Positions 34,865 to 42,301 of a DNA stretch of 64,000 nt are shown here, piece by piece. The DNA comes from Marinomonas shanghaiensis. GTDB taxonomy: Bacteria > Pseudomonadota > Gammaproteobacteria > Pseudomonadales > Marinomonadaceae. The DNA is taken from assembly GCF_003259175.1 (NCBI RefSeq), contig NZ_QGOK01000007.1:124001-188000 (forward strand). The letters run 5' to 3'. The notes beneath the pieces are model-generated. The model saw nothing but the letters and a program-made list of their open reading frames with translations, searched no databases and was not told the DNA's origin. Numbering within the stretch: position 1 is the stretch's first letter; every line of letters begins with the position of its first letter. The position numbers were made by a program, and so were the translations under genes.

Positions 34865-35698
34865 ATGCCCAGTACACCGGTGGTTCCAACGAATCCCATT
34901 CGTCAGCGTTTAAAGGCGTTTATTGAAAATTCGACAATACAACGTAGTTTGTTGGCGTTGATTTTAGTCAATGCCGTTATTCTCGGATTAGAAACTTCCT
35001 CTGAGGTGATGACAAGCGTTGGGCCGTTTTTAATGGCCTTGGACAAGGCGATTCTGGCCGTGTTTGTGGTTGAGCTGAGTATTCGCTTGTTTGTGCATCG
35101 CTTTGCCTTTTTCAAAGATGGTTGGAATGTGTTCGACTTTATTGTCGTGGGGATCGCTTTAGTTCCAGCCAGCGGGCCGTTTGCCGTGTTGCGTGCGCTC
35201 CGCGTTTTGCGGGTATTACGTGTACTGACTTTTGTGCCATCGATGCGAAAAATTGTCGGAGCGTTAATCAAATCTCTAAATGGCATGTTGTCCATCGCCA
35301 TGGTATTGGGGCTGGTGTATTACGTGGCTGCGGTGATGGTGACCAAGTTATTTGGCGAAGCCTTCCCAGACTGGTTTGGTAGCCTAGGCGCGTCTTTGTA
35401 TACCCTGTTCCAAGTGATGACGCTAGAAAGCTGGTCCATGGGCATCGCGCGTCCCGTCATGGAAGAATTCCCCTATGCTTGGGCGTTCTTTGTGCCTTTT
35501 ATCCTGATCGCCACTTTCACCATGCTGAACCTCTTCATCGCTGTCATCGTCAATGCTGTGCAAACCATGCACGACGACGATATTAAAGACGAGCTGGATG
35601 CGGAAAAAGCCACTCAGCAACAGTTACTGGAGCAAATGCAACAACTTCAGCAAGAGTTGAAGGAATTGCGTCGGGAAATGAAGCAAGGGAAGGAGTGA
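34865..35698 (+). CDS. Voltage-gated sodium channel, BacNav (NaChBac) family
   Basis: Six-segment ion channel subunit of 277 residues that would form a tetramer. Segments S1-S3 are within residues 27-100. S4 has arginines spaced by three (ALRVLRVLRVLTF, R113-R119). The pore loop contains the selectivity filter TLESWS (186-191), the NaChBac-type sodium filter. S6 is FVPFILIATFTMLNLFIAVI. A C-terminal glutamine-rich coiled coil (250-275) matches the usual tetramerisation tail. I chose ATG 34865 with GAGG six bases upstream; an earlier codon at 34853 lacks it. Such channels are mostly found in marine or alkaliphilic bacteria. Confidence 0.92.
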   Translation: MPSTPVVPTNPIRQRLKAFIENSTIQRSLLALILVNAVILGLETSSEVMTSVGPFLMALDKAILAVFVVELSIRLFVHRFAFFKDGWNVFDFIVVGIALVPASGPFAVLRALRVLRVLRVLTFVPSMRKIVGALIKSLNGMLSIAMVLGLVYYVAAVMVTKLFGEAFPDWFGSLGASLYTLFQVMTLESWSMGIARPVMEEFPYAWAFFVPFILIATFTMLNLFIAVIVNAVQTMHDDDIKDELDAEKATQQQLLEQMQQLQQELKELRREMKQGKE

Positions 35699-35793
35699 GG
35701 GTTTATAAAAACGCTCCTATCGAGTTTGTAAGGCGAATGTTGACGAAAGCGTATTGGCTTTAATACTCACGAAAAACATCAAAATTATCTATA

Positions 35794-35827
35794 ATTACAT
35801 ATCAAAATATACTTTTTGATATGTAAT
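35794..35827 (+). promoter_or_regulatory. Perfect inverted repeat upstream of the second hipBA (operator)
   Basis: Arms of 14 identical bases (ATTACATATCAAAA and its complement) separated by TATACT, 82 bases before hipB. The size and position fit an antitoxin-binding operator. It could also fold into a hairpin. Confidence 0.6.
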
Positions 35828-35909
35828 AAGTCATCATATTTGTGCTCTTCGGTGTATGATGTGCTTTAATATATAAATCTTCTTTAGTGATTTATTAAGG
35901 CATATCAAT

Positions 35910-36221
35910 ATGAGCTATGTAACCGAGCAAATACTGCAAAGTCTTCGAGAGGCTCGGGTGCGTAAGGGGCTCAGCCAGAGAGAGTTAAGTGCGCGTTCGG
36001 GTGTACCGCAAAGCCATATATCGAAAATCGAGTCTGGTGGTGTTGATTTAAGAATGTCCAGTTTGATTGCTCTTGCCCGTGTACTCGACCTAGAGCTATT
36101 GGTTGCGCCTAAAAAGTCCATTCCTGCCATCAAGTCAATCATTCGAAGCAGCCAAGGTCTCAGCGATGAAGATGAGCAGATGTCGCCCGCATATCAGTTA
36201 GGGGAAGACGACGATGACTAA
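35910..36221 (+). CDS. hipB: HipB-family antitoxin (XRE regulator)
   Basis: 103 residues with a standard XRE helix-turn-helix: LREARVRKGLSQRELSARSG then VPQSHISKIESGGVDLRMSS, LIALARVLDLEL. The acidic tail (GEDDDD) is common in HipB. It overlaps hipA by eight bases. AAGG upstream of the ATG. It likely represses its own operon through the inverted repeat at 35794-35827. Confidence 0.88.
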   Translation: MSYVTEQILQSLREARVRKGLSQRELSARSGVPQSHISKIESGGVDLRMSSLIALARVLDLELLVAPKKSIPAIKSIIRSSQGLSDEDEQMSPAYQLGEDDDD

Positions 36222-37428
36222 TCATGTTTCTACGCTTAACGTGTTGCTCTACGGTGAACCTATCGCAACGATCACCAACGTGGGTAATGACAGAACACTT
36301 TTTGCCTTTATGGATTCGTACATTAATGACGAATCGCGGCCCGTGTTAGGACTGGGTTTTAAAGATTCGCTAGGTGGCTTGCTGACTAACTTTAAACCGA
36401 CCCAAACTAAGTTAACTCCGTTTTTCTCTAACCTTTTGCCAGAAGAAACCATGCGTCATTACTTGGCAGAGCGTGCCGGTGTGAACCCCGCGCGAGAATT
36501 TTTTCTATTGTGGGTGTTAGGACAAGATTTAGCAGGTGCGATCACGGTTGAACCTACTGATGGCGAAGCGCTGCCACCTAATGTGCGTCAAGACATTGAC
36601 GATGAAACGAAAGTTGAAGTGCCAATGCGTTTTTCATTAGCGGGTGTGCAATTGAAGTTTTCAGCCGTACAACAGGCAGGCGGTGGTTTGACTATTCCAG
36701 CAACTGGTCAAGGTGGTTCTTGGATTGTAAAATTGCCATCGTCTCGCTTTGACGCTGTGCCAGAAAATGAATATTCGATGATGGAACTGGCTCGAATGTT
36801 GGGAATGGACGTGCCAGAAACGCAGTTACTCCCGATTAACCAGATTGCTAATATCCCAGATGGTATCGGTAAATTTGGTGACAGTGCGTTTGTGATCAAG
36901 CGCTTTGATCGTGCAGGTGAGCAAGCCGTACATATTGAAGATTTTGCGCAAGTGTTTGGCGTTTATCCTCAAGATAAATACAAAAAAGCCAGTATGCGGA
37001 ATATTGCTCAGGTTATCGGCATCGAAGGACAAGACGAGGATATCGCAGAATTTACTCGCCGATTGGTGTTCAACACTCTAATTGGCAATGCCGATATGCA
37101 TTTGAAGAATTGGTCTGTGATTTACAAAGACAAGCGCACCGCATCGATAGCACCTGCTTATGACTTTGTCTCGACCATTCCTTATATTCCCGATGATAGT
37201 GCGTCGCTGAAGGTTAGCCGTAGCAAGAGATTCAGTGATTTCACGCTGGATGAGTTATCACACTTAGCCGCTAAAGCCATGCTGCCAGAAAAATTGGTGT
37301 TGGATACCGCCAAACAAACCGTGGCAGGTTTCCATGAAATATGGGCGAAAGAAAAAGCGCATTTACCGCTGACTAAATCGATGATAGAAGCCATTGAGCT
37401 GCACTTACGAAGCATACCGCTGCGCTAA
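36214..37428 (+). CDS. hipA: HipA-family toxin kinase (second locus)
   Basis: 404 residues. HipA_N region is present (FSNLLPEETMRHYLAERAGV); the catalytic half has MRFSLAGVQLKFSAV, WIVKLP, FVIKRFDRAGEQ, GNADMHLKNWSVIY with the HLKN loop, and APAYDFVSTIPYI. These match the kinase loop, lysine, hinge, catalytic and metal-binding positions. The sequence is distinct from the other HipA in this window, so two independent acquisitions rather than a recent duplication are likely. The target is unknown. Confidence 0.9.
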   Translation: MTNHVSTLNVLLYGEPIATITNVGNDRTLFAFMDSYINDESRPVLGLGFKDSLGGLLTNFKPTQTKLTPFFSNLLPEETMRHYLAERAGVNPAREFFLLWVLGQDLAGAITVEPTDGEALPPNVRQDIDDETKVEVPMRFSLAGVQLKFSAVQQAGGGLTIPATGQGGSWIVKLPSSRFDAVPENEYSMMELARMLGMDVPETQLLPINQIANIPDGIGKFGDSAFVIKRFDRAGEQAVHIEDFAQVFGVYPQDKYKKASMRNIAQVIGIEGQDEDIAEFTRRLVFNTLIGNADMHLKNWSVIYKDKRTASIAPAYDFVSTIPYIPDDSASLKVSRSKRFSDFTLDELSHLAAKAMLPEKLVLDTAKQTVAGFHEIWAKEKAHLPLTKSMIEAIELHLRSIPLR

Positions 37429-37613
37429 AATGGGAATCGACGCGCTTCAATTCCACGGTGCGTTGCGTTGTTCCTAAGACGATGGATTTTGAAGATCGAA
37501 TCTTGGCTGGTGTAGTCTGAGTCGAAGTTTTCTTTTGCTAAAGCATAAACCTCCCGAATACGATCTAGGTAGCGATCAATAGAGGTGAGCTTATTAATAA
37601 TTGAGTCGTTCAT
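37425..37613 (-). pseudogene. Truncated HEPN/DUF86 (HepT) toxin gene fused to a yicC fragment
   Basis: The first 43 residues (MNDSIINKLTSIDRYLDRIR... to SQDSI) match the N-terminus of HepT, an RNase toxin partner of MntA. Then the frame runs into a diverged piece of the yicC 3' end, read out of frame, so the conserved catalytic R-x4-6-H region of HEPN is lost. It overlaps the upstream antitoxin gene by four bases, the normal mntA-hepT arrangement. The toxin should be dead unless a different frame is used. Confidence 0.7.
37445..37510 (-). repeat. Diverged fragment of the yicC 3' end
   Basis: In one minus-strand frame this segment reads SSKSIVLGTTQRTVELKRV, against SSKSIVVETTQSAVELKVL at the end of the resident YicC (42347-42410 in DNA). 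About three quarters of bases match. It is inserted into the truncated HEPN gene next to the end of hipA. I take it as the mark of an insertion event at a yicC 3' end. Confidence 0.75.
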
Positions 37614-37987
37614 TGTAAATAGTCCTGCAATAGGCCAGCTCGTTCTTCGTTCAAGTGTTGATACATAGACATGATTTGCATTTCAAACTTAGTTTGCTCG
37701 TCTTCGCTACCGACAAGTAACTCACCATTCATAATGATCTGATTTTGTAAGACTGTCGAAGCCGTTAGCAAATCGACTAAATCCACGTCCTGATTCAGTT
37801 CGATGGCGAGTGTTTCTTGGAGATCAAAGCGTGCTACTGAGTCTATTTTTTTGTCCAGTAGCACGGCAATATCAATATCACTGGAAGCCGTAGCAATACC
37901 ATCAGCTTGAGAACCAAACAAGTAAATCAACCTAGCCTTTGGCATTAGGTGTTGTATGGCTTGAATTAGCTTATTTCTATCGAGCAT
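37610..37987 (-). CDS. mntA: MntA-type nucleotidyltransferase antitoxin
   Basis: 125 residues of the minimal nucleotidyltransferase (MNT) fold. The active-site pattern GSxx..DxD is seen in LFGSQADGIATASSDIDIAV; the third catalytic aspartate is in DVDLVDLL. In the MntA-HepT systems the protein adenylates and silences the HEPN RNase. The partner here is truncated, so the antitoxin is probably an orphan. RBS AAGG upstream; overlap of four bases with the HEPN gene. Confidence 0.82.
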   Translation of the reverse strand: MLDRNKLIQAIQHLMPKARLIYLFGSQADGIATASSDIDIAVLLDKKIDSVARFDLQETLAIELNQDVDLVDLLTASTVLQNQIIMNGELLVGSEDEQTKFEMQIMSMYQHLNEERAGLLQDYLQ

Positions 37988-38009
37988 AGTGCTACCTTAC
38001 GGTTTCAGA

Positions 38010-38033
38010 TTATTCAATATTCTGAATTTGCTC
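38010..38033 (-). repeat. Second yicC 3'-end remnant (encodes EQIQNIE and stop)
   Basis: On the minus strand these 24 bases encode EQIQNIE followed by a stop, the exact C-terminus of YicC. TCAATATTCTGRATYTGCTC matches 42306-42325 at 18 of 20 bases. It lies 22 bases upstream of mntA. Confidence 0.6.
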
Positions 38034-38490
38034 ATTGAGTAGCGGCCTAGACCCCAACAAACTCAATAGCTTATCGAAAAGAAGCCGTTCAAAAATGCCT
38101 GTTTGCCCACCAAACTGCCCACCACCTGCCTCTGGCTTTTACTAAATCTTAGTGGTGCTTGTTGGCTATGACTACGGAAAAACAGTGCCGTTTTTATGCT
38201 GCTGTTAGAGCTAAAACATAGCAGTTTTGAAAGGCTTTATCGAGCACGATTTCTGCCAACATAGCTTCGCCATTTTTCGCTTGTTTTATGTGACCGTGAT
38301 GAGTCAGCAGAAAATTAGCCTAGCCTTAAATGGATATCATGGTGTCCATTTTCATTGAATAAAGTTCGATTCGGATGCTGTGGTGTCCAATATTGCCAAG
38401 ACTGAATATCGAGTATCCGTCATCCAGGTCTACAAATTGTTACTCATAAGGTAATGTTGTGTAGACCTCATACTTCTAGACTACGCGCTT
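38034..38490. other. 457-base gap with inverted repeats and decayed sequence
   Basis: No intact gene. A minus-strand frame ending at the yicC-like stop (38010) reads back through GGQFGGQTGIFERLLFDKLL but runs into stops, so it looks like a decayed gene end. A near-palindrome lies at 38330-38349 (ATGGAYAYCATG core), and perfect 9-base arms AGGTCTACA/TGTAGACCT lie at 38426-38434 and 38460-38468, just past the end of the DUF4143 gene. No T run, so a weak terminator at most. Confidence 0.4.
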
Positions 38491-39804
38491 TTACCATCTC
38501 TGGGGTACATACTGCGTGAAATACAAAGGCATCACGATATTGGTTTGCTCTAGCGCTGATGAGCCTTGTGTACCCGTTAACTTAAAGGTTTTACTTGGAG
38601 TACATTTTTCAAAGTAGGATGCCAACGATTTTGCTCTTGTACGTTTACCACTTTTGACCTCCACAGGGACGATATCGCCTTCATCGGTCGCCAAAATAAA
38701 TTCGATTTCGGCGCGGGCGTCATTCCATGAATAGCTTGGGTCAACGCCAATGGCAGTGAGCTCTTGTTGCACAAAGTTTTCAGCCACATAACCTTTGTAC
38801 TCATAGTTTTGCTGTTTAATTTCTTTATAACTGCTGCCGAGCATATGATTAAGCAGGCCCACATCAAACAGAAACAGCTTGACCATATTTTCTTTTTTAT
38901 AGGCCGCTAACGGAGATTTCGGCAATCCTTCAATAGGGTAGTTTGGCAAAGCTAAGCGGCAGCAGTTAAGCCAATGGATCGCGGTTTCAAAATCGCTATA
39001 ACGAGATTTACGCTCATGCACATGCTTAAATTTAAAGCGTTTAACCGACTCATCGCTGACAAGTGATAGCTGGGCTGGAATGCTATTAAATACCGATTCA
39101 ATCAGTGTGGCATCGACCTTGCCCGCGTACTTACCAAAATCGCGGCGATAACCTTCAACTAAATCGGCATGAATTTTTGTGACTTTTTCAACACGCTCTA
39201 GAATGCTTGAATCCTTATACTGATACCAAGCAGAAACGGCTTCCGGCATACCACCGGTAAAAAAATAGTCGGTTAGTTTATCCATCAATTTAGTATGCAC
39301 CGCTGGTGTGCTTGCTTGACTATCAAATGCTTTGATCAGTGCTTGCTCGTTGGATGCGTAAATAAATTCTTGGAAGGTCAGTGGTCGTAAATTGTATTGT
39401 TCTACTTTGCCCACAGGGAAGGTGTTGAGCAAACCAATGTTAGAACCGCTGGCTGCGACAAAATAGGACGGGGCTTTTTCGGCAAAATACTTAAGCGAAG
39501 TAACGGCTCGTTCACATTCGCCAATTTCATCTAATATCAGCAAGTCGGTTTCTGGATTGAACGCTTGGTTGGTTAACAACTCAATGTTCATTACTAGCTC
39601 GTCAGGTGACAGTGAGCCATCGAACGCTTCTTTGTAGGCAGGGTTTTCAAGGAAGTCGATACGAAGGATGTTGGCAAAGGTTTTACCAAACAACTCTTTC
39701 AGCAGATAGGTTTTACCTGTTTGTCTCGCGCCATCGATCAATAATGGCTTGCGCACAGACTGTTTTTTCCATGCTATTAAGGCGTTGAGTAAGTTACGCT
39801 GCAT
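38491..39804 (-). CDS. AAA-family ATPase with DUF4143 domain
   Basis: 437 residues. Walker A GARQTGKTYLL near residue 27, Walker B DLLILDEIGECER near 87, and FVAASGSNIGLL as sensor 1. The remaining part is a DUF4143 domain with YFFTGGMPEAVSAWYQYKD and, near the end, AEIEFIL...GDIVPVEVKSGK, a restriction-endonuclease-like core without an established cutting role. Proteins of this family are common in accessory regions; the function is not known. Possible starts are constrained by a weak GGGA upstream. Confidence 0.82.
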   Translation of the reverse strand: MQRNLLNALIAWKKQSVRKPLLIDGARQTGKTYLLKELFGKTFANILRIDFLENPAYKEAFDGSLSPDELVMNIELLTNQAFNPETDLLILDEIGECERAVTSLKYFAEKAPSYFVAASGSNIGLLNTFPVGKVEQYNLRPLTFQEFIYASNEQALIKAFDSQASTPAVHTKLMDKLTDYFFTGGMPEAVSAWYQYKDSSILERVEKVTKIHADLVEGYRRDFGKYAGKVDATLIESVFNSIPAQLSLVSDESVKRFKFKHVHERKSRYSDFETAIHWLNCCRLALPNYPIEGLPKSPLAAYKKENMVKLFLFDVGLLNHMLGSSYKEIKQQNYEYKGYVAENFVQQELTAIGVDPSYSWNDARAEIEFILATDEGDIVPVEVKSGKRTRAKSLASYFEKCTPSKTFKLTGTQGSSALEQTNIVMPLYFTQYVPQRW

Positions 39805-39856
39805 TGTTTGTTCCCGCCAATCAAGATTGTTAACAGCCTATAGCATAACTCATCCC

Positions 39857-39912
39857 ACATTTTTACGCGCATTAAAGTGTGGTTTTTTACATTTTTATGC
39901 GCATAAAAGTGT
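39857..39912 (-). promoter_or_regulatory. Two 24-base near-palindromic direct repeats upstream of the DUF4143 gene
   Basis: 39857-39880 and 39889-39912 differ at two positions. Each is nearly self-complementary around GCGC (TTTTAYGCGCATWAAA). Repeat spacing is 32 bases, about three helical turns. They precede the minus-strand ATPase gene by 53 bases, so an operator pair is likely. The second also overlaps the end of the HEPN remnant. Confidence 0.6.
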
Positions 39913-40074
39913 TTGTTGCATTATGGTTGAGTTGAAAAACGCCGGATTGAAGATGATCGAGTCTTGGCTTGTTAGGTTAGTATCAAGGTGATCTTTTGCT
40001 AGGCGATAGACTTCATTGATCCGAGCTAGGCTGTGATGGATTATCACGATTTTATGATCAATGATTTCATTCAT
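39895..40074 (-). pseudogene. Second truncated HEPN/DUF86 gene
   Basis: A 59-residue frame begins MNEIIDHKIVIIHHSLARIN and continues EVYRLAKDHLDT then LTSQDSIIFN, matching the first 43 residues of the other HEPN remnant and of HepT. After IIFN the homology stops and 16 unrelated residues follow. It breaks at nearly the same codon as the first copy (SQDSI). No complete MNT antitoxin lies upstream, only a short frame. Confidence 0.65.
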
Positions 40075-40403
40075 AACGCCTCTATTGGAGTAAGTAGATA
40101 GTATCGCTATCCACTCCTTGATCGAAATTGCTCAATATTTTGGACCTTAATGTCGAAAATAGACAATATGATTTAATATATTATTTATTTTCAGTTAGTT
40201 ACGATTTTTGTTGCTGAGAAGTAGTAAATCCTTATTTTTTCTTGGGATTGCTGGGAAATTTGGGATTTTATCTGAAATTTAAACGAGATAGGTCTTTTCT
40301 AGGGGGTAGTGGCTTTGCTCTGCAAGCGATAGATGGCATCATCTAATTCTGAAATACGTCTATCTTTGATAGGTATACTAGCTTCTATTTCGTAAGGCTC
40401 AAC
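40075..40403. other. 329-base gap upstream of the ATPase/TOPRIM pair
   Basis: Contains a hairpin at about 40087-40117 (GGAGT...GATAG/CTATC...ACTCC), a CTCAATATTTTGGACCT stretch at 40131-40147 that resembles the yicC 3' end (weak, 14-15 matches), and a very AT-rich stretch at 40170-40200. The promoter of the ATPase gene must be here. No gene supported. Confidence 0.4.
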
Positions 40404-41495
40404 ATGAAACCTGTAACCAATCGTACACATCTGAGTGAGATAAATATCTATGGATATAAGTCGATAGAGACATGTTGCTTAAGTATGGGGTGCCTGAATG
40501 TAATGATCGGTGCTAATGGAGCAGGTAAGTCTAATTTCATTAGCTTTTTTAAGCTTATTTCTATAATGCTAGATCATCGTTTGCAAACGCTAGTTGGAAA
40601 ATCGGGAGGGCCAGATTCTTTGCTACACTTCGGTAGGAAGCAGACTGAGTCGCTGTCCGCTGAGTTGTATTTTGGGAATAATGGCTACAAATTTACTCTA
40701 GAAGCAACTAATGACAACAGAATGATGTTTCAAAATGAATCTTTGTTTTGGAATATGAAGGGCGATTTTGGAAATTACTCTGGTCATTTTGAGTCACGAG
40801 CTGATGAGCATAGATCTGGAGTTAAGCAATATACCTTATCAACAATGACAGGTTGGAGGGTTTATCACTTTCATGACACTAGTGATAGTGCGAAAGTGAA
40901 ACAAACTCATCGGCTAAATGATAATGAATATTTAAGAGAAGACGGATCGAATCTAGCTGCTTTTTTATACCGTCTTAAGCAGCATCAAGAGAAGCACTAT
41001 AAAAGAATAGTAAAGACAATAAAATTAGTAGCTCCTTTCTTTGGTGACTTCTTTTTAAGGCCTACTACGGATAATGCGGATTTCATTCAACTTGAGTGGA
41101 CAGAGGTTGAACAAGATATACCTTTCAAGGCGAGTGAACTTTCAGATGGGACATTGAGATTCATTTTACTCTCTACTGTTCTTTTGCAGCCAGAAGAATT
41201 CATGCCAAGTGCGATTATAATTGATGAACCTGAACTTGGTTTGCACCCTTATGCGATTAATGTGTTGGCTGACTTGATTAAAAGTGCTTCGGAAGATCAT
41301 CAAATCATAGTGTCCACTCAGTCAGTTGAGTTAGTGAACCAATTTGATTTAGAAGATTTAATCATAGTTGATAGGCATAAAGGGAAATCTACCTTTACGC
41401 GGCCAGACATTGAGTCATTATCTGGCTGGCTTGAAGAATACTCTCTTGGCGATATTTGGAAGAAAAACATCATCGGCGGGAGGCCTCAGAAGTGA
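40404..41495 (+). CDS. SMC/ABC-like AAA ATPase, defence-type (AAA_21 group)
   Basis: 363 residues. Walker A MIGANGAGKSNF near residue 33, following INIYGYKSIE, the N-terminal pattern of OLD/RecF-like ATPases. The ABC-like signature is ASELSDGTLRFILL, Walker B AIIIDEPELGLHP, and the switch region IIVSTQSVELVNQF. No nuclease domain of its own; the partner gene supplies a TOPRIM-like one. It overlaps the next gene by four bases. Related pairs are found in PARIS, AbiL and retron-associated systems, so a defence role is inferred. Confidence 0.85.
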   Translation: MKPVTNRTHLSEINIYGYKSIETCCLSMGCLNVMIGANGAGKSNFISFFKLISIMLDHRLQTLVGKSGGPDSLLHFGRKQTESLSAELYFGNNGYKFTLEATNDNRMMFQNESLFWNMKGDFGNYSGHFESRADEHRSGVKQYTLSTMTGWRVYHFHDTSDSAKVKQTHRLNDNEYLREDGSNLAAFLYRLKQHQEKHYKRIVKTIKLVAPFFGDFFLRPTTDNADFIQLEWTEVEQDIPFKASELSDGTLRFILLSTVLLQPEEFMPSAIIIDEPELGLHPYAINVLADLIKSASEDHQIIVSTQSVELVNQFDLEDLIIVDRHKGKSTFTRPDIESLSGWLEEYSLGDIWKKNIIGGRPQK

Positions 41496-42145
41496 CAAGA
41501 GTAATTGTATTTGTAGAGGGGCAATCCGAAGAGGCTTTTGTGACTCAGGTCCTATACGATTATTTTATGCGTTCTGGGATATATCTTACTCCTATCATTG
41601 CTACAACGAGCCCTGGCCATAAAGGGGGAATTGTTAATTATCAAAAAGTTAGAAATCAACTAGGGAAAATTCGGAAACAAGATAAAAATGCTTGGATAAC
41701 GACCCTTATTGATTTCTATAGGTATCCAAAAGATTCTCCTGGTCGATCGGATCCTTCATATCATGCTTTGAATAATTGCTATGATAAAGTTACTTATCTT
41801 GAGCAAGCTATGAAGGATGATCTTAGTATAAGTAACTTTATACCTTTTTTAATGCTTCACGAGTTTGAAGCGCTGCTTTTTTGCGATACTGATGTTATTT
41901 CAGACTGGATAGACAATGTTGATGACAGTGCACTGAAAAAAATTTCCGAACAGTTCCCAAGTCCTGAATATATCAATGAAGGTGAGCATACTGCACCATC
42001 CAAAAGAATTGAGAAGCATGCTCCAAAATATAAAAAGACTTTGCATGGTCCAATGATCGCTGAAGTTATAGGGATTGATACTTTCAGGAGGAAATGTCCA
42101 CACTTTGATGCTTGGATAGGCAGTATTTTAGATTTAGCTCGTTGA
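41492..42145 (+). CDS. DUF4276 TOPRIM-like partner of the ATPase
   Basis: 217 residues from GTG 41492, with GGGAGG eight bases upstream and a GTGA overlap with the ATPase stop; a longer frame from 41456 is less well supported. VIVFVEGQSEEAFVTQVLYD carries the glutamates of the TOPRIM-like fold, and FLMLHEFEALLFCD the second acidic motif, as expected for DUF4276 (RloB/OLD TOPRIM-like). LIDFYRYPKDSPG lies between. Probably acts with the ATPase as an effector, perhaps on nucleic acid; not proven. Confidence 0.82.
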   Translation: MTRVIVFVEGQSEEAFVTQVLYDYFMRSGIYLTPIIATTSPGHKGGIVNYQKVRNQLGKIRKQDKNAWITTLIDFYRYPKDSPGRSDPSYHALNNCYDKVTYLEQAMKDDLSISNFIPFLMLHEFEALLFCDTDVISDWIDNVDDSALKKISEQFPSPEYINEGEHTAPSKRIEKHAPKYKKTLHGPMIAEVIGIDTFRRKCPHFDAWIGSILDLAR

Positions 42146-42240
42146 TCTTTGTAATGGTTGTAGTGGTCGAGTAAAAATGACCACCACAAAGAGGCTGGCA
42201 GTGAAATTCATACGCTAATCGAATGAAACCAAAAGAAACA

Positions 42241-42265
42241 AAAGCTCGAAATAAATCGAGCTTTT
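42241..42265. terminator. Bidirectional terminator between the DUF4276 gene and yicC
   Basis: Perfect 9-base stem AAAGCTCGA/TCGAGCTTT with a 6-base loop and T residues on both sides. It ends the defence operon from the left and yicC from the right. Confidence 0.75.
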
Positions 42266-42301
42266 CAATAGGTTATGAGTTTTATTCCGTATTATTGAAG
42301 T

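Noticed and set aside
34744-34926. Small plus-strand ORF before the sodium channel gene
   Set aside because: It overlaps the channel's start region in another frame, has no ribosome binding site and no recognisable sequence.
40131-40147. Third yicC 3'-end-like stretch
   Set aside because: Only 14-15 bases match, in an AT-rich region. A minus-strand frame there reads differently, so I treat it as weak and do not count it as a confirmed relic.
26400-42240. CRISPR array or integrase gene in the island
   Set aside because: I found no evenly spaced repeats with unique spacers and no integrase or transposase of reasonable length; mobility genes may be lost or elsewhere.
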